64,000 nucleotides of DNA from Theropithecus gelada (GCF_003255815.1 NC_037674.1:20295537-20359536), one strand, 5' to 3'. Shown: positions 1 through 10,722, numbered from the stretch's first letter. Numbers and translations: made by a program. Notes: generated from the letters alone by a model not told the origin.

Positions 1-280
1 AATCCACTGTTGATGCCTAGTAAACACGACTGTTTTAGATCAAGTTTTCTAATTCATATGGTCATTAACCAACCCTGTAAAGCTGAGATGTGCCAGATAT
101 AGGCCCCCAGAAAGTAGTATCTTATGCCATACATTTTTCCTTCCTTGCCAGAAAAGGACACATAGATGTATGCATCAATGTAGTCGTCTCCCTACTTCCA
201 GTTATTTATTTATTCTTTTGAAAGGTTGAATACATTCTTGTTTGTTTCATAACCTAAAATATTTCCTTTCTTTCTCCTAG

Positions 281-420
281 AATATATCAGAGCCTTGATT
301 ACATAGAAGATAATGCTACAGTTTTTCATGCCTACTATCTCTCTGCAGTAGCTAATGCCGAAATAAAAACCTCGGTGGCTTTGGGTCATTTCATTCTTCC
401 TCCTGCTTGCCTGCATGAAG
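281..420 (+). CDS. Internal coding exon 1 of 5 seen, host gene
   Basis: The exon is 140 bases, preceded by a pyrimidine tract and TTTCTCCTAG and followed by GTTAGC. Read in the frame that leaves one base at each end, it gives 46 codons without a stop, starting IYQSLDYIED and ending PPACLHE. The trailing G joins the first AA of the next exon to make GAA. Five such exons (281 to 26299) join in phase into one open frame of about 173 codons, which strongly supports a real gene whose 5' part lies left of the window. I do not firmly recognise the protein. FERRY3/C12orf4 (subunit of the FERRY Rab5-effector complex) is a tentative candidate, from uncertain recall and because a gene-poor stretch follows. 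I see no signal peptide or membrane segment. Confidence 0.8.
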
Positions 421-604
421 GTTAGCAAAGATCATTCAGCCAATCCCTGTCAGACAGTCAAATCCGGCTAATCTCTGTGAAACAGCCAAATTCAACTGTA
501 CTTATTTTGTTCTCAGTCACATATTTTTTAATTTTGTATCTATTTAACAAGTGGAAAAAGCATGGACTTTGGATCAATTTGCCTTGAGTGTATATCCTGA
601 CTTT

Positions 605-735
605 GTTTATGTATTGTTTATTCATATTCATTGAGCTCTTCTTGTGTGCCAGGTTGCAACCTGGGTAGGTGCTGGGGATTCAATGGAGAGACAGACAGAC
701 GCAGATCTTTCCTTCACAGGCTAGAGTCTAATGCT
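605..735 (-). mobile_element. L2 LINE 3' fragment
   Basis: The stretch resembles the reverse complement of the L2 3' end: TTCATTGAGCTCTTCTTGTGTGCCAG, then a 'gctggggattcaatggagag' block. It is old and diverged, and boundaries are approximate. Confidence 0.55.
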
Positions 736-802
736 TACTAGTTTTGTGATCTTTTAGCAAGTTACTTCTCTGAAGTTGTTTTGAGGATAAAATGAGATAA
801 TA

Positions 803-930
803 GGCCTGGCGCGGTAGGGCATGCCTGTAATCCCAGCACTTTGGGAAACTGAGGCAAGCAGATCACTTGAACCCAGGAGTTCAAGACTAGCCTGGGCAAC
901 AGGGTAACATGGTGAGATCCTGTCTTTATT
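803..930 (+). mobile_element. Free left Alu monomer (FLAM/AluJ-like)
   Basis: It begins GGCCTGGCGCGGTAGGGC, runs through the 'cctgtaatcccagcactttggg' block and ends GTGAGATCCTGTCTTTATTT. Only one monomer is present, with an imperfect A/T-rich tail. Confidence 0.85.
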
Positions 931-1270
931 TATTTTAATAATTTCCAATTATTTTTAAAAATAAGATAATGTTTTAAGGTGTCTGATGTGGTGAGCATTT
1001 AATAGATGTGTTCTTTGCTAGTTTTGAATTTCTTCATTATTTTCCTAATTTTTTCTTCTGATATTTAAAGATTGGTTATGATAATAAACCCATGTATTTG
1101 TATTTTTTAAAATACACTTGAAAGCACTTTCACATCAATTTTTTCAGCACCCCTAGAAAATACGATGGGGAAGTAAATCAACTGCTTCTGAGATTGGTTC
1201 TTTTAGTTTTCTCTGCTTGGAACACCCTTTCTTATCCTACCCAAATCCTACCTATTTTTTCTGGGCTAAC

Positions 1271-1312
<42 letters not shown>
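1271..1312. repeat. (TTA)n microsatellite
   Basis: Fourteen near-perfect TTA units lie directly against the 3' end of the adjacent minus-strand Alu. The tract probably expanded from that Alu's A-rich tail. Confidence 0.95.
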
Positions 1313-1596
1313 TTGAGATGGAATCTTGCTCTGTCGTCCAAGCTGGAGTGCGGTGGTGTGATCTCAGCTCACTGCAACCTCCACCTCCTGGGTTCAAGTG
1401 ATTCTCCTGCCTCCGCCTCTTGAGTAGCTGGGACTACAGGCACCCACCACCACACCTGGCTAATTTTTATATTTTTAGTAGAGATGGGGTTTCACCATGT
1501 TGGCCGGGCTGGTCTTGAACTCCTGACCTCAAGTGATCTGCCCACCTCAGCCCCCCAAAGTGGTTGGAATACAGGCGTGAGCCACTGCGGCTGGCC
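1311..1596 (-). mobile_element. AluS-type, minus strand
   Basis: This is a dimeric Alu in reverse: GAGATGGAATCTTGCTCTGTCG at the left and GAGCCACTGCGGCTGGCC at the right, with both monomers and the middle linker present. Confidence 0.92.
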
Positions 1597-2221
1597 TTGG
1601 CTAACTTTACCCCATTGATAGGTTTTGTATTATTACCCAATTCTTGATATGTAGCTTGCCTATCCAATAGATATCTGTTCATCTCCAAAAAGACAGATTG
1701 AAGCTGAGTACATATTCCCAGTGAGGAGAGTATTAAAAAGAAAAGAAGACAAATAACTTAAAAATTATTTCTATAAAAGAGCCATTAGAAACCCCAGAGA
1801 TTTGGTTCCTTCCATAGTCGATGTCCTGGTGAAACCTACTTATAACACTAAATTGTTCTAAGTGGTTACACAAATTGATTAATGACTGGATAGGGGAATT
1901 GATTTTAAAAACTACTTGTGCCAATCAGTGAATACCCACCTTCAAGGAGCTTATCTTGTAGAATGGCTGTGATTTAATTTATCACTCCTATTTACTTACA
2001 TGATTTTAAACTATCACTCCTATTCTGCCTTTGAGTTTAGCATCTTATATTAACATGTATTTAAATTTTCAAAAATCTGTTTTAAATGAAAACGTGCTTC
2101 TTTTTAAAAATTAAAAGCATACCTTTTTTAATCTGCCTATTGTCTAGTAGAAGCGTGAGATGCAAATGTGAGCCACATATGAATTTTACATTTTCTAGTA
2201 GCCACATTAATAAGAATAAAA

Positions 2222-2395
2222 AATAGCTGGGTAAGGTGGCATGCACCTATAATCCCAGTTACTCTAGAGGCTGAGGTGGGAGGATCCCTTGAACCCTCGA
2301 ATTTGAGGCTGCAGTGCACCATTATCACCCCTGTGAATAGCCACTGCATTCCAGCCTAGGCAACATAGTGAGACCCCCTTCTCTAAAAAACTTAA
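2222..2395 (+). mobile_element. Partial old Alu (right-monomer part)
   Basis: It starts at the 'agctgggtaaggtggcatgc' linker, contains 'gaggctgaggtgggaggatc', and ends in 'gagaccccct...ctctaaaaaa'. The left monomer is missing. Its divergence suggests AluJ. Confidence 0.8.
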
Positions 2396-2794
2396 TTACA
2401 TAATTAACTGAGTATAAATAATTTTAGGAATGTATTTTATTTAACCTAATACATCTAAAATATTATCATTTCAATATATAATCTATAAAAATTGAGATAC
2501 CCTACATTCTTTTTTTGATACTAAGTCTTCAAAATCCTGTATTTATTTTATACTCACAGCACCTCTCATTTTGGATTAACCACACATTTCCAGTGCTCAG
2601 TACCTACATGTAGCTAGTGGCTGCCATACTGGACAGCAAAAGTCTAGAGTAATACCACCTTTTTTGTCCTTTTGGCTACTGCGAAAACTTTTGAGATCAT
2701 TGAGTTTGGATGATGACATTGTCCTTTGACATGTGGACCATTGTAGAATTCCTGTACTACCATGTTAACTAGACATATTGTTCATCCACCCTTC

Positions 2795-3112
2795 TTTTAT
2801 ATCTATATAGGTATCCATAGTATAGACATTAGATATACATCTAATATATCTAATGCATTATATAGATACATATGCATTATTATATATAGATATATCTATA
2901 TATGCAGATGTATATCTATATATGTATACATATATACATCTAATGTATAGCTAATGATACAGATATAGATACTGATATATATCTAATGTATATGTAGATA
3001 CAAATATAGATATAAGAGTGGATGAACATACCTCAATGATATATATATACACACACACACATACACACATCTAATGTATATAGAGATACAAATATAGATG
3101 TAGATATATTCT
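2795..3112. repeat. AT-rich TAGATA/TATC mosaic low-complexity tract
   Basis: About 320 bases of interspersed TAGATA, TATATC, ATCTAATGTA and a short (CA)n run at about 3049-3068. The motif ATCTAATG.ATAT recurs several times and many parts are self-complementary. No coding potential is credible. Confidence 0.85.
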
Positions 3113-3353
3113 AGCAGGAAAAGTCTACAACAATGATTAGCAAAGTGTATTAGAATCATCTGGAGAGTTTCTTAGAAAAGCAAATTCCAGAGCTCCTCCT
3201 CAAAGATCTGATTCAATAGGAATCTGCATTTTAACAAGTGTGTTATGTGATTTTGTTGAAAATAGAATAACACTGGCCTAGAAATTTCAGACTTTAAGCA
3301 AAATTCGGAAGGTTTAAAAAAAAACAGTATTGGATTTGTTTTTCTCATCACAG

Positions 3354-3415
3354 AAATAAGAAGAAAAATTGGTAGTTTTATTTGGGAACAAGACCAACAT
3401 TTTCTGATAGAAAAG
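3354..3415 (+). CDS. Internal coding exon 2 of 5, host gene
   Basis: This 62-base exon lies between TCATCACAG and GTAAGAG, a near-consensus donor. Two leading bases complete a GAA codon with the previous exon. The other 60 encode 20 residues beginning IRRKIGSFIW and ending HFLIEK, with no trailing base, so the next intron is phase 0. Phase agreement on both sides is the main evidence. An Alu pair in opposite orientation flanks it (about 2222 plus, 3572 minus). Confidence 0.8.
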
Positions 3416-3530
3416 GTAAGAGTAAATTAAGGTACTTGTTTAGAATCGACAGTTTCACATTTTCTGAAAGCGAAGTTATCTTAAAATGTTTACTTGTGAC
3501 GTGTTAGCACCAGTGAGTCAGATTAAGAGA

Positions 3531-3531
3531 T

Positions 3532-3570
<39 letters not shown>

Positions 3571-3572
3571 TT
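3531..3572. repeat. (TTTA)n microsatellite
   Basis: More than ten TTTA units abut the following minus-strand Alu, as expected for an expanded Alu poly(A) tail. Confidence 0.95.
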
Positions 3573-3856
3573 TCGAGACGGAGTCTCACTCTGTCTCCCA
3601 GGCTGGAGTGTAGCAACGCGATCTCAGCTCACTGCAACCTTTGCCTTCCGGGTTCAAGCGATTCTCCTGCCTCAGCCTCCCAAGTAGCTGGTATTACAGG
3701 CATGTGCCACCGTGCCCGGCTAATTTTTGTATTTTTAGTAGAGACAGGGTTTCACCATGTTGGCCAGGCTGATCTCGAACTCCAGGCCTCAAGTGATCCT
3801 CTCACCTTGGCCTCCCAAAGTGCTGGGATTACAGGCGTGAGCCACTGTGTCTGGCC
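3572..3856 (-). mobile_element. AluS-type, minus strand
   Basis: This is a full dimer in reverse, from CGAGACGGAGTCTCACTC to GAGCCACTGTGTCTGGCC. The flank CAGATTAAGA before the TTTA run recurs as CAGATTAAGA just after the element, a likely target-site duplication. A 138-codon open frame through it is Alu sequence, not a gene. Confidence 0.92.
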
Positions 3857-4371
3857 CAGATTAAGAAATTTAAACGGCATGCTGTTATTGAATATTATTT
3901 GATGCAACTTTGTTTTATAGTAGTACATTAGTAAAGTTGAGGTTATTTTGTATAAATAAAATTATTCCCATAAGAAACTTGAAAATTTGCTTCTGTTAGT
4001 AATAAGAAGAGAATAATTGGTGCATAGTATTTACCAGTTCTTTACTGCCAGTGTAGATTCTGACTGGTTAATTTCTGTGATGTGCTGCTGTTTGTTCAAT
4101 GTTTTGGATAACACCCCTCAATAAATGTGTACAAGAGTCTGTCTGAACCTATTCTGGTTTGGGGGTTGCCTGATTAACCAAAAAAAGAAAAAAAATGTGT
4201 ACAATACTGGAAAAGTAGCTGTTTTGTAGCTTTTGCCATCCTGCCTCAGATTTACTTATGCTTTTGACTTACTTCAGAATCTTTCAGTAATAGCCAAATT
4301 TGGGGACAATTGAGCTTTAAAACGAATAATGACAATAATGGATTATAATATGTTAGGTAAAAAGAATCCAT
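3857..4371. other. Intron sequence, nothing recognised
   Basis: AT-rich sequence with short A runs near 4177-4195. I see no open frame, repeat family or motif that I can support. Confidence 0.5.
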
Positions 4372-4475
4372 GTGCTTGCTTCAGCGGCACACATACTACA
4401 ATTGGAACAATACAGAGATTAGCATGGCCCCTGCGCAAGGATGACATGCAAATTCATGAAGCATTTCATATACAT
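4372..4475 (+). pseudogene. U6 snRNA retropseudogene
   Basis: It starts GTGCTTGCTTCAGCGGCACA, close to the U6 5' end, and keeps the hallmark block TTAGCATGGCCCCTGCGCAAGGATGACA. Three bases are missing just before that block (CAGAGATTAGC instead of CAGAGAAGATTAGC), inside the ACAGAGA-adjacent core, and several C-to-T changes are present. I see no upstream TATA or proximal sequence element, and the T4 terminator is lost, so it is almost certainly non-functional. U6 copies like this are scattered through primate genomes by LINE machinery. Confidence 0.93.
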
Positions 4476-5340
4476 ATATGATACTCCAAAAGCAGACATA
4501 AGGAAAAAGGAAGGACAGAAGGAAGAAAGGAAAGAAGGAAGAAAATAAGGAAGAAAAGGGTGGGATAAGGAAAATTTTCCTTTACAAAATAGCAGCTAGT
4601 AAATATAGAAAGAAAGATAAAATCGAAAATCACCATTTTTAAAACCCTCAATATAATAATTGATTTAGATAAGGTCATTAATGGATTATAAACCCATGAT
4701 CTCAAATTATCACCCACAGATTGGTTATTAGTTCCAAAGTTAAACAGTGTACCTTTACAATGGAGAGATCTGGCCGGCACCACTTTAACTTAGCAAACTT
4801 AGCATCACCATTATTGGAGAAACCTTTCAGTATGTTCAGTCTGATACGATATAATAAATACACAGTATTATCTGTGTAGTATTCTTGTTCAAAACACTTC
4901 ACCCGAATTTAATTATGAGTTAACATTCAGACAAATCCAGAATATGGACCATACCACAAGACAATTAACTGACCTGGACTCTAACATCAGTTAATGTCAT
5001 CAAATACAAAAAAAGCAATAGGACCATAGTAGATGAAGAGACATAAAAAAGAGGAATAAAAGACATTTGGAGAGCAATTGGGAAAATGTAACAATGAACT
5101 GTATAATAGGTGATACTGTGTTACATTTTATTTTCTTAAGCGTGATAGTGGCCTTGTAAAGATAAAACAATGTATATTTTTAGAAAACACATGCCAGGTA
5201 TTAGAGAGTGGAAATGTCATATCTGCAAATGTTTTCAAGTGGTTCCACAAAAATAAAAAGAGAGAGGAGGCACTCAGGGTGTCGGAAATGTTAACACTTT
5301 GTGAATCTAGGTGAAAGATATATGGTATTTATTGTACTAT
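4476..5340. other. Intron sequence, mostly unassigned
   Basis: It includes a purine-rich patch (about 4500-4560, GGAAGGA-like) and AT-rich single-copy-like DNA. Open frames on the minus strand here are low complexity and have no recognisable domain. Confidence 0.45.
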
Positions 5341-5343
5341 TCT

Positions 5344-5346
<3 letters not shown>

Positions 5347-5374
<28 letters not shown>

Positions 5375-5653
5375 GAGACGGAGTCTCGTTCTGCCGCCAG
5401 GCTGGAGTGCGGTGGTGGGATCTCAGCTCACTGCAACCTCCACCTCCTGGGTTCAAGCAATTATCATGCCGCAGCCTCCCGAGAAGCTGGGATTACAGGA
5501 ACCCGCCACCACACCCAGCTAATTTTTGTATTTTTAGTAGAGACAGGGTTTAACCATGTTGGCCAGGATGGTCTCAATCTCCTGGCCTCGTGATCCTCCC
5601 GCCTTGGCCTCCCAAAGTGCTGAGATTACAGGCATGAGCCACTGCGCCTGGCC
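5347..5653 (-). mobile_element. AluS-type, minus strand, with (TTTTG)n tail
   Basis: A TTTTG pentamer run (5347-5374) leads into GAGACGGAGTCTCGTTCTGC. The element ends GAGCCACTGCGCCTGGCC. The duplication TATTGTACTATT is visible on both sides (about 5329-5340 and 5654-5665). Confidence 0.93.
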
Positions 5654-5665
5654 TATTGTACTATT

Positions 5666-6440
5666 ATTTAACCTTTTGGTACGTTTGAAATTTTTCACAG
5701 CAAAGAGTTAGGGAGAAAATCTTTCACTTTTATTTTTTATTTTGTTTAAACTTTAAACCCACAGCCACATCATATAGAAAACCTTTACAGTATGTCCAAA
5801 ATCAGGCTATCAACATATATTTTATATTTCTGTTATTAATTTGCTTTTTCTTCCCAGGGCATCATCATCTGAAAATAATAGTTCTTTCAGCTTTTTTGTC
5901 TAGGAGGTAACAGTATGTTGTACTAAGGACTGAAATATCTAATCCTTGACTTTTCACAGTGTTTCCAGGAACATGAGCAGTAATGCAATGGTTATTATTT
6001 GATGGTAATTATTGACTCTACCAGAACTTTAGAGTTTACAGATCACTAATTTCATCATTTAGCTTTATACATGAGAAAACTAAGGGAAAGAAAATATAAT
6101 GACCTGTTTTAGTACACGTTGGCAGATATTAGCAAAGTGGAGCTAAATTTTCTCAGCTCTAACCCAATCCAATGTTTTTTCTACTAAAAAATCACTAGAA
6201 CATACTTGTATGGATGTTGACTCTAGAAGTTATATTACTACATGATAAAAAAAGTTTGTCAATTCTTTCACAATATTGGTTGGTATGAGTATTAGCCAAT
6301 TATAATCATGTAACCATAGTATATATAAGTGGAAGGTATTCATCGAATGGCAATAACAAGGGTAAATCTGGGGAGCATTATCATTATTATTGTTTGGAGT
6401 GGATTTAAGTTTTTATATAAATATAGAAACTTCTTAATAG
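5666..6440. other. Intron sequence with a MIR-like relic
   Basis: The stretch 6030-6160 resembles an old MIR ('catgagaaaactaagggaaag', 'agcaaagtggagctaa'). The rest is AT-rich and unassigned. Confidence 0.4.
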
Positions 6441-6766
6441 TGTCTGGATGCGGTGGCTCACACCTGTAATCCCAGCACTTTGGGAGGATGAGGCAGGCTA
6501 ATTGCCTGAGCTTGGTAGTTTGAAACCAGCCTGGGCAACATGGCAAAACCTCGTCTTTACTAAAAAATACAAAAAATTAGCCAGATGTCGTGGCTGGTGC
6601 CTGTAATCCCAACTACTTGGGAGGCCAAGGCAGGAGAATTGCTTGAACTCAGGAAGTGGAGGTTGCAGTGAGCAGAGATCATGCCACGGCACTCCAGCCT
6701 GGGCGACAGAGCAAGACTTTGTCTCAAAAAAAAAAAAAAAGAAAAAGAAAAGAAAAGAAACTTCAT
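6441..6766 (+). mobile_element. AluS-type, plus strand
   Basis: This is a full dimer from about TGTCTGGATGCGGTGGCTCA to an A tail with AAAAG units. Imperfect duplications AAACTTCTTAATAG (left) and AAACTTCATAATGG (right) mark the insertion. Confidence 0.92.
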
Positions 6767-6773
6767 AATGGTA

Positions 6774-7365
6774 TATAAAATAGATTATGTGATAGACACC
6801 AGTATCTTAGTTGCTTTCACAAAATATTTAGGAAAAGCTTAACATACATTGAGTTATTTTATATCTTTACAGCTAAATACTTCACTGTCCTTTTGAAGGA
6901 GAAATATAATTTGTTCAGCTTATTTTACAGTTTTGATTTGTAGCTCACAGGCAGCCCAGGAATCCTTAAGTCAAGGATTTTAAGAAAGTTTAAATTAGTA
7001 GCAAGTTTTTTTGTTTCCTTATTTTTGTGACTAAAAAGTAATATAACCACATTAGAGGAAATTTCAATAGTTGAAAGGAGAATAAAATCAGTCAAAGTTT
7101 TGCTTATCTGACATAATCACAGCTGGTATATTTAAAATTCTCGTCTTCTTTATGTGTCTCTAAAAATATATAGTATAAATATATGTGTGTGGACAAAATT
7201 TTATAAATTTTCTCCACCAAGCTAGATTGAGTGGACTTAAATGTGTAAATATTTTATGGCTTTTGATATATATATTGCCAGTTTATTTTTCCTTTTTAGA
7301 AACATTACTGATTGAATTATTAGTATAATGATTTTTTAAACTGTGATTTATTTTTCTATCCACAG
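6774..7365. other. Intron sequence, unassigned
   Basis: AT-rich sequence with no repeat family I can name. It ends at the acceptor TATCCACAG of the next exon. Confidence 0.45.
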
Positions 7366-7451
7366 CATGATGAAGTAACACCAAATGAAATAAAGATCCT
7401 TAGGGAAAATGGTGAACTAGCAACAGAGCACAAAAAAGAATTATCCGAAAG
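7366..7451 (+). CDS. Internal coding exon 3 of 5, host gene
   Basis: This 86-base exon lies between TTTCTATCCACAG and GTACTG. It encodes 28 whole codons in the only stop-free frame, HDEVTPNEIK then ILRENGELAT, plus two bases (AG) that form AGC with the next exon. The product segment is charged and helix-like, rich in E, K and N. The following intron is 14 kb and carries a nested set of retrocopies. Confidence 0.8.
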
Positions 7452-7504
7452 GTACTGAATTCATAAACTTCACTGATATGCAATTCAATGTAGACATCTG
7501 TGAG

Positions 7505-7690
7505 CACTGATTGTGTGCTTATCTCATTTAATTTTCAGTTTTCCTATGAGACTGATAGCATTATAATCATTCCCATTATGCAAAAAAAAGAGATCTATGA
7601 TTAGAAAGATAAGCAATTTCCCCAAAGTCTTACAAACTTTTATTAAGTAGGGGAGAAGCAGGATTTGAAGTGAGTCAGAGCCCATTCATT
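7505..7690 (+). mobile_element. MIR-like relic
   Basis: It resembles a diverged MIR: 'atctcatttaattttcag', 'cattcccattatgc', 'gatctatgattagaaagataagcaatttccccaaag' and 'ggagaagcaggatttgaa'. Orientation is inferred from the order of these blocks. Confidence 0.5.
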
Positions 7691-8028
7691 TAAATGTCAG
7701 TAATTAAATACTATACTACATATTTACTATGTAGCATACTATTCTATCTCATAGTATAATACACTATACTGTCTCTGCAGAAAGGAAACAAGGATTTTAT
7801 GTATGATAACAGTTAATAAACTGTTTAAAAATTATATGTTTCTGTGTGTGAAAACCCAATCATCATGCTATGAACTACAAAAGAATCTTAAAATACATTT
7901 TTTACTTGGAAGGAAATACACTACATATTAGCAGTAATTTTATTAGGATGAAAAGTGGCGAGTGATTTCCCCTCTTCTTTCCAAATTGCTTGTAATACAT
8001 TACTTTGGTTTAAGAAATTAAATTTAGA

Positions 8029-8310
8029 CTGGGTGTTGTGGCGCATGCTTATAATCTCAGCACTTTGGGAGGCTGAAGCCGGATGACCGCTTGAGCCCAG
8101 GAATTTGAGACCAGTATGGGCAGCATGGGGATACCCCATCTCTATAAAAAATTTAAAATACTAGCTGGGGGTAGTGGCACATACCTGTAGTCCCAGCTAT
8201 TTGGAGGCTGAGGTGGGAGGATCACTTGAGCCCAGGAGTAAGCCGTGATCACGCCACTGCACTCTAGCCTGGGTGACAGAACAATACTCTGTCTCAAAGA
8301 GAAACAAGAA
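8029..8310 (+). mobile_element. AluJ-type, plus strand
   Basis: A diverged dimeric Alu begins CTGGGTGTTGTGGCGCATGC and ends GTCTCAAAGAGAAACAAG. Flanking AAGAAATTAAATTTA and AAGAAATTAATTTA form the target duplication. Confidence 0.88.
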
Positions 8311-8489
8311 ATTAATTTAAAAAGACAAACAAACATGGCCTTGCCCTTATATTAGGACCAATTTATGAGAGGCCTTCTCATTGCAGGCTTATACATGATC
8401 TAGTTCTAGTTCCATGGTTTCCAATTCAGTTGCTTTTCAAATATTCATAGGGAACATTGATTCTTCAGAAGTGTATGTTTTATCCTCCA

Positions 8490-9010
8490 AACCTGTGGCC
8501 AGAGTCAACCTAAAAGTGGAGGCAGGGCAGTCCCCACAAGGGGGTGCCCCAGACTGTCCCAAGTTGTGGTCAGTTGGGATTCTAAAGAAAGAACCACTAA
8601 GTAGAGTAATCAGTCTAAAGCATTTATTGAGGGAACTTGCAGATTACTACACCAATCCTTACAATGGACAAGATAAAAGGGGTGTTCTACCTAGGTATAT
8701 CCACCGTGAGGGGTTCTGGGTATGGAGTTTGTATGAGGGTTTAAGGAATCTGGCTCAGGGCTGAGGCCAGTTTCTTTCAGTGTTTTGAGCAGCAACCTAG
8801 ATACTTTTATCAGTGCCTGGAAATGTTTAAGGTCCTGGTTTGAGTTCAAGCCCACTGGGAAAACCCTGCACTGGGCTGTCTCACAGAGCAGTCAAAGCAC
8901 TCTGTGATTTTTGGTCAGGACACGGAAAGAAAGCCAGGAGTAGAATCGGGGGAGGGGAGGATGGGACTGGGGTACCCTGCAGTCTAGTATTTAGCTACTG
9001 TAATAAAAAT
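8490..9010 (-). mobile_element. Probable solo LTR, minus strand, family unknown
   Basis: Read on the minus strand, a non-Alu block of about 500 bases has an AATAAA signal (complement of 8623-8628). It is followed by a U5-like stretch ending near a G/C-rich 'gggcacccccttgtgggg' block, the layout of a retroviral LTR. I cannot name the family, and exact ends and flanking duplications are unclear. A 116-codon plus-strand frame crosses it and is not a credible gene. Confidence 0.4.
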
Positions 9011-9039
9011 GATCAAACAGTAGTTATCATTCTTCAAAA

Positions 9040-9417
9040 TAAAAAGTAATGATGTAATTTATATAACTGTTCAAGTTTTTCTCCCATAAAGGCTAATTTC
9101 CTTAGTATACAAAGAGGTATTACAAATCTGGGAAAAATACGTCCAATCCAAAAACAACAAAAATGGACAAAGGATATGAATAAACCCTGGGTAGGTGTGT
9201 ACTTTGAGTCTTTTCTTTGTGGAAACAGCAGAGGGTGCAGTGTGAACATAGATAAAATATACCCTCAATTTACCTGCTGGAGCATTTGTTAGCATACTAC
9301 TGGGGACATTGATTTTTTTTTTTACATCATACAAACTTGATGTACAAAAAATCAGGCAGTACAGAATTAGTATAAAATCCTCATTTCTCCCAAATCCTCT
9401 CCCAGTAATAACCTTCA
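9040..9417. other. Intron sequence, unassigned
   Basis: AT-rich sequence. A 115-codon minus-strand frame covers it, but it has no recognised domain or conserved look. Confidence 0.4.
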
Positions 9418-9718
9418 TTTTTTGTTTTTAATTGAGGCAGAATCTTCCTCTGGAGTCTAGAGTGCAGGCTGGAGTGCAGTGGTGTGATCTCGCTCACTGC
9501 AACCTCTGCCTCCTGGGTTCAAGCAATTCTTGTGCCTCGGCCTCCCGAGCAGCTGGGACTACAGGCACATGCCACCCCGCCACACCAGCTAATTGTTTGT
9601 GTTTTTAGTAGAGATGAGGTTTCGGCATGTTGCCCAGGCTGGTCTCAAATTCCTGGCCTCAAGTGATCCACCTGCTTCAGCCTCCCAAAGTGCTGGGATT
9701 ACAGGCATAAACCAGGCC
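9418..9718 (-). mobile_element. Alu, minus strand
   Basis: A reverse dimer with 'gaggcagaatcttcctctgg' at the left, a duplicated 'agtgcaggctggagtgcag' and 'ggcataaaccaggcct' at the right. Its head is degraded. Confidence 0.85.
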
Positions 9719-9785
9719 TAGTCGAAAATTCTTATTTGATACTATGATGTGAAATGGCAGCATATGGCATTTCATTTTGTTTGTT

Positions 9786-9966
9786 TAACACATTTATTTA
9801 TTTATTTACTTATTTTTGAGACAAAAGCTTTTTCTCACCCCCAGGGCTGGAATGCAGTGGTGTCATTTCAATTCACTGCAACCTCAACCTCCCCGGTGAG
9901 AGATCCTCCTTCCTCAGCCTCCCAAAATGCTACTAGGATTACAGGCATGAGCCACCACACCTGGCC
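9786..9966 (-). mobile_element. Internally deleted Alu, minus strand
   Basis: A TTTA-rich tail is followed by TTTTGAGACAAAAGC. The element then jumps from 'cctcaacctcccc' to 'cctcagcctcccaaaatgc' and ends GAGCCACCACACCTGGCC, so the middle of the dimer is missing. Confidence 0.8.
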
Positions 9967-10145
9967 TACAATTTGTGACTTTTATGACACCTCCATGCAC
10001 ATCTTTTTAAAAATAAATCTTACTCTACTTTTTTGATAGTTTTCTTCATGTAAATTCTCAGATGTGGAAATTACGGTATAAAGAGGAGTTTTTTTTTTTT
10101 TTTTCTTTTTAAACACCTTATATTTATTTATTTATTTACGTAATT

Positions 10146-10168
10146 GTGTGTGTGTGTGTGTGTGTGTG
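10146..10168. repeat. (GT)n microsatellite
   Basis: About 11 GT units preceding an old minus-strand Alu. Confidence 0.95.
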
Positions 10169-10176
10169 CATGTGAG

Positions 10177-10722
10177 TCAAGATCTTGCTGTGTCACCCAA
10201 GCTGCAGTGAGGTAGCATGATCATAGCTCACTGCAATCTGGAACTCCTGGGCTCAAGCCATCCTCCCACCTCAGCCTCCTGAGTAGCTAGGACCACAGAT
10301 GTGTGCCACCACACCTGGCTAATTAAAAAAAAAAAAAAAAAATTTGTTTTGAGACAGGGTCTCATTCTGTCACTCAGGCTGGAGTACAGTGGCATAATCT
10401 TGGCTCACTGTAACCTCTCAACCTCCACCTTCTGAGTTCAAGCAATTTTCATGCCTCAGTCTCCTGAGTAGCTGGGACTACAGGTGTGTACCACCATGCA
10501 TGGCCAGTTGTTTTTGGTATTTTTAATAGAGACGTGTTTCTGCCATGTTGTCCAGGCTGGTCTCAAACACCTGGCATCAAGCAATCCACCCTCCTAGGCC
10601 TCCCAAAGTGGTAGGATTATATGTGTGCCAACTTGCCCAGCCTAATTAATTTTTTTTTTGTCAAGATGGCATCTCACTATGTTGCTGAGGCTGGTCTTAA
10701 ACTTCTGGGCCCAAGGTATTTA
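10177..10722 (-). mobile_element. AluJ-type split by a second Alu
   Basis: The outer element runs 10177-10330 (right monomer and linker) and resumes at about 10650-10722 with 'tctcactatgttgctgaggctgg' and 'ctgggcccaagg'. An independent Alu sits between the two halves. Confidence 0.75.
10345..10642 (-). mobile_element. Alu inserted into an older Alu, minus strand
   Basis: A complete reverse dimer runs from TTTGAGACAGGGTCTCATTC to CCAACTTGCCCAGCC. The AATTAA-type sequence before it ('ggctaattaaaa') and after it ('cctaattaatttt') is the likely duplication. Confidence 0.8.

Larger units (their letters stand above)
421..3353 (+). other. Intron between host exons 1 and 2
   Basis: It starts GTTAGC and ends TTCTCATCACAG. 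It holds an L2 fragment, three Alu-related pieces (about 803, 1311 and 2222), a TTA microsatellite and an AT-rich TAGATA-type tract. The stretches 421-600, 1600-2220 and 2390-2790 are AT-rich single-copy-like DNA in which I see nothing else. Confidence 0.7.

Noticed and set aside
3486..3902. 138-codon plus-strand open frame
   Set aside because: It runs through the reverse complement of an Alu. Its peptide (LSPRLECS, AHCNL, GSSDSPASAS) is the usual Alu translation and is not a gene.
8414..8764. 116-codon plus-strand open frame
   Set aside because: It lies antisense across an LTR-like block, has no domain, and its codons look like random sequence.
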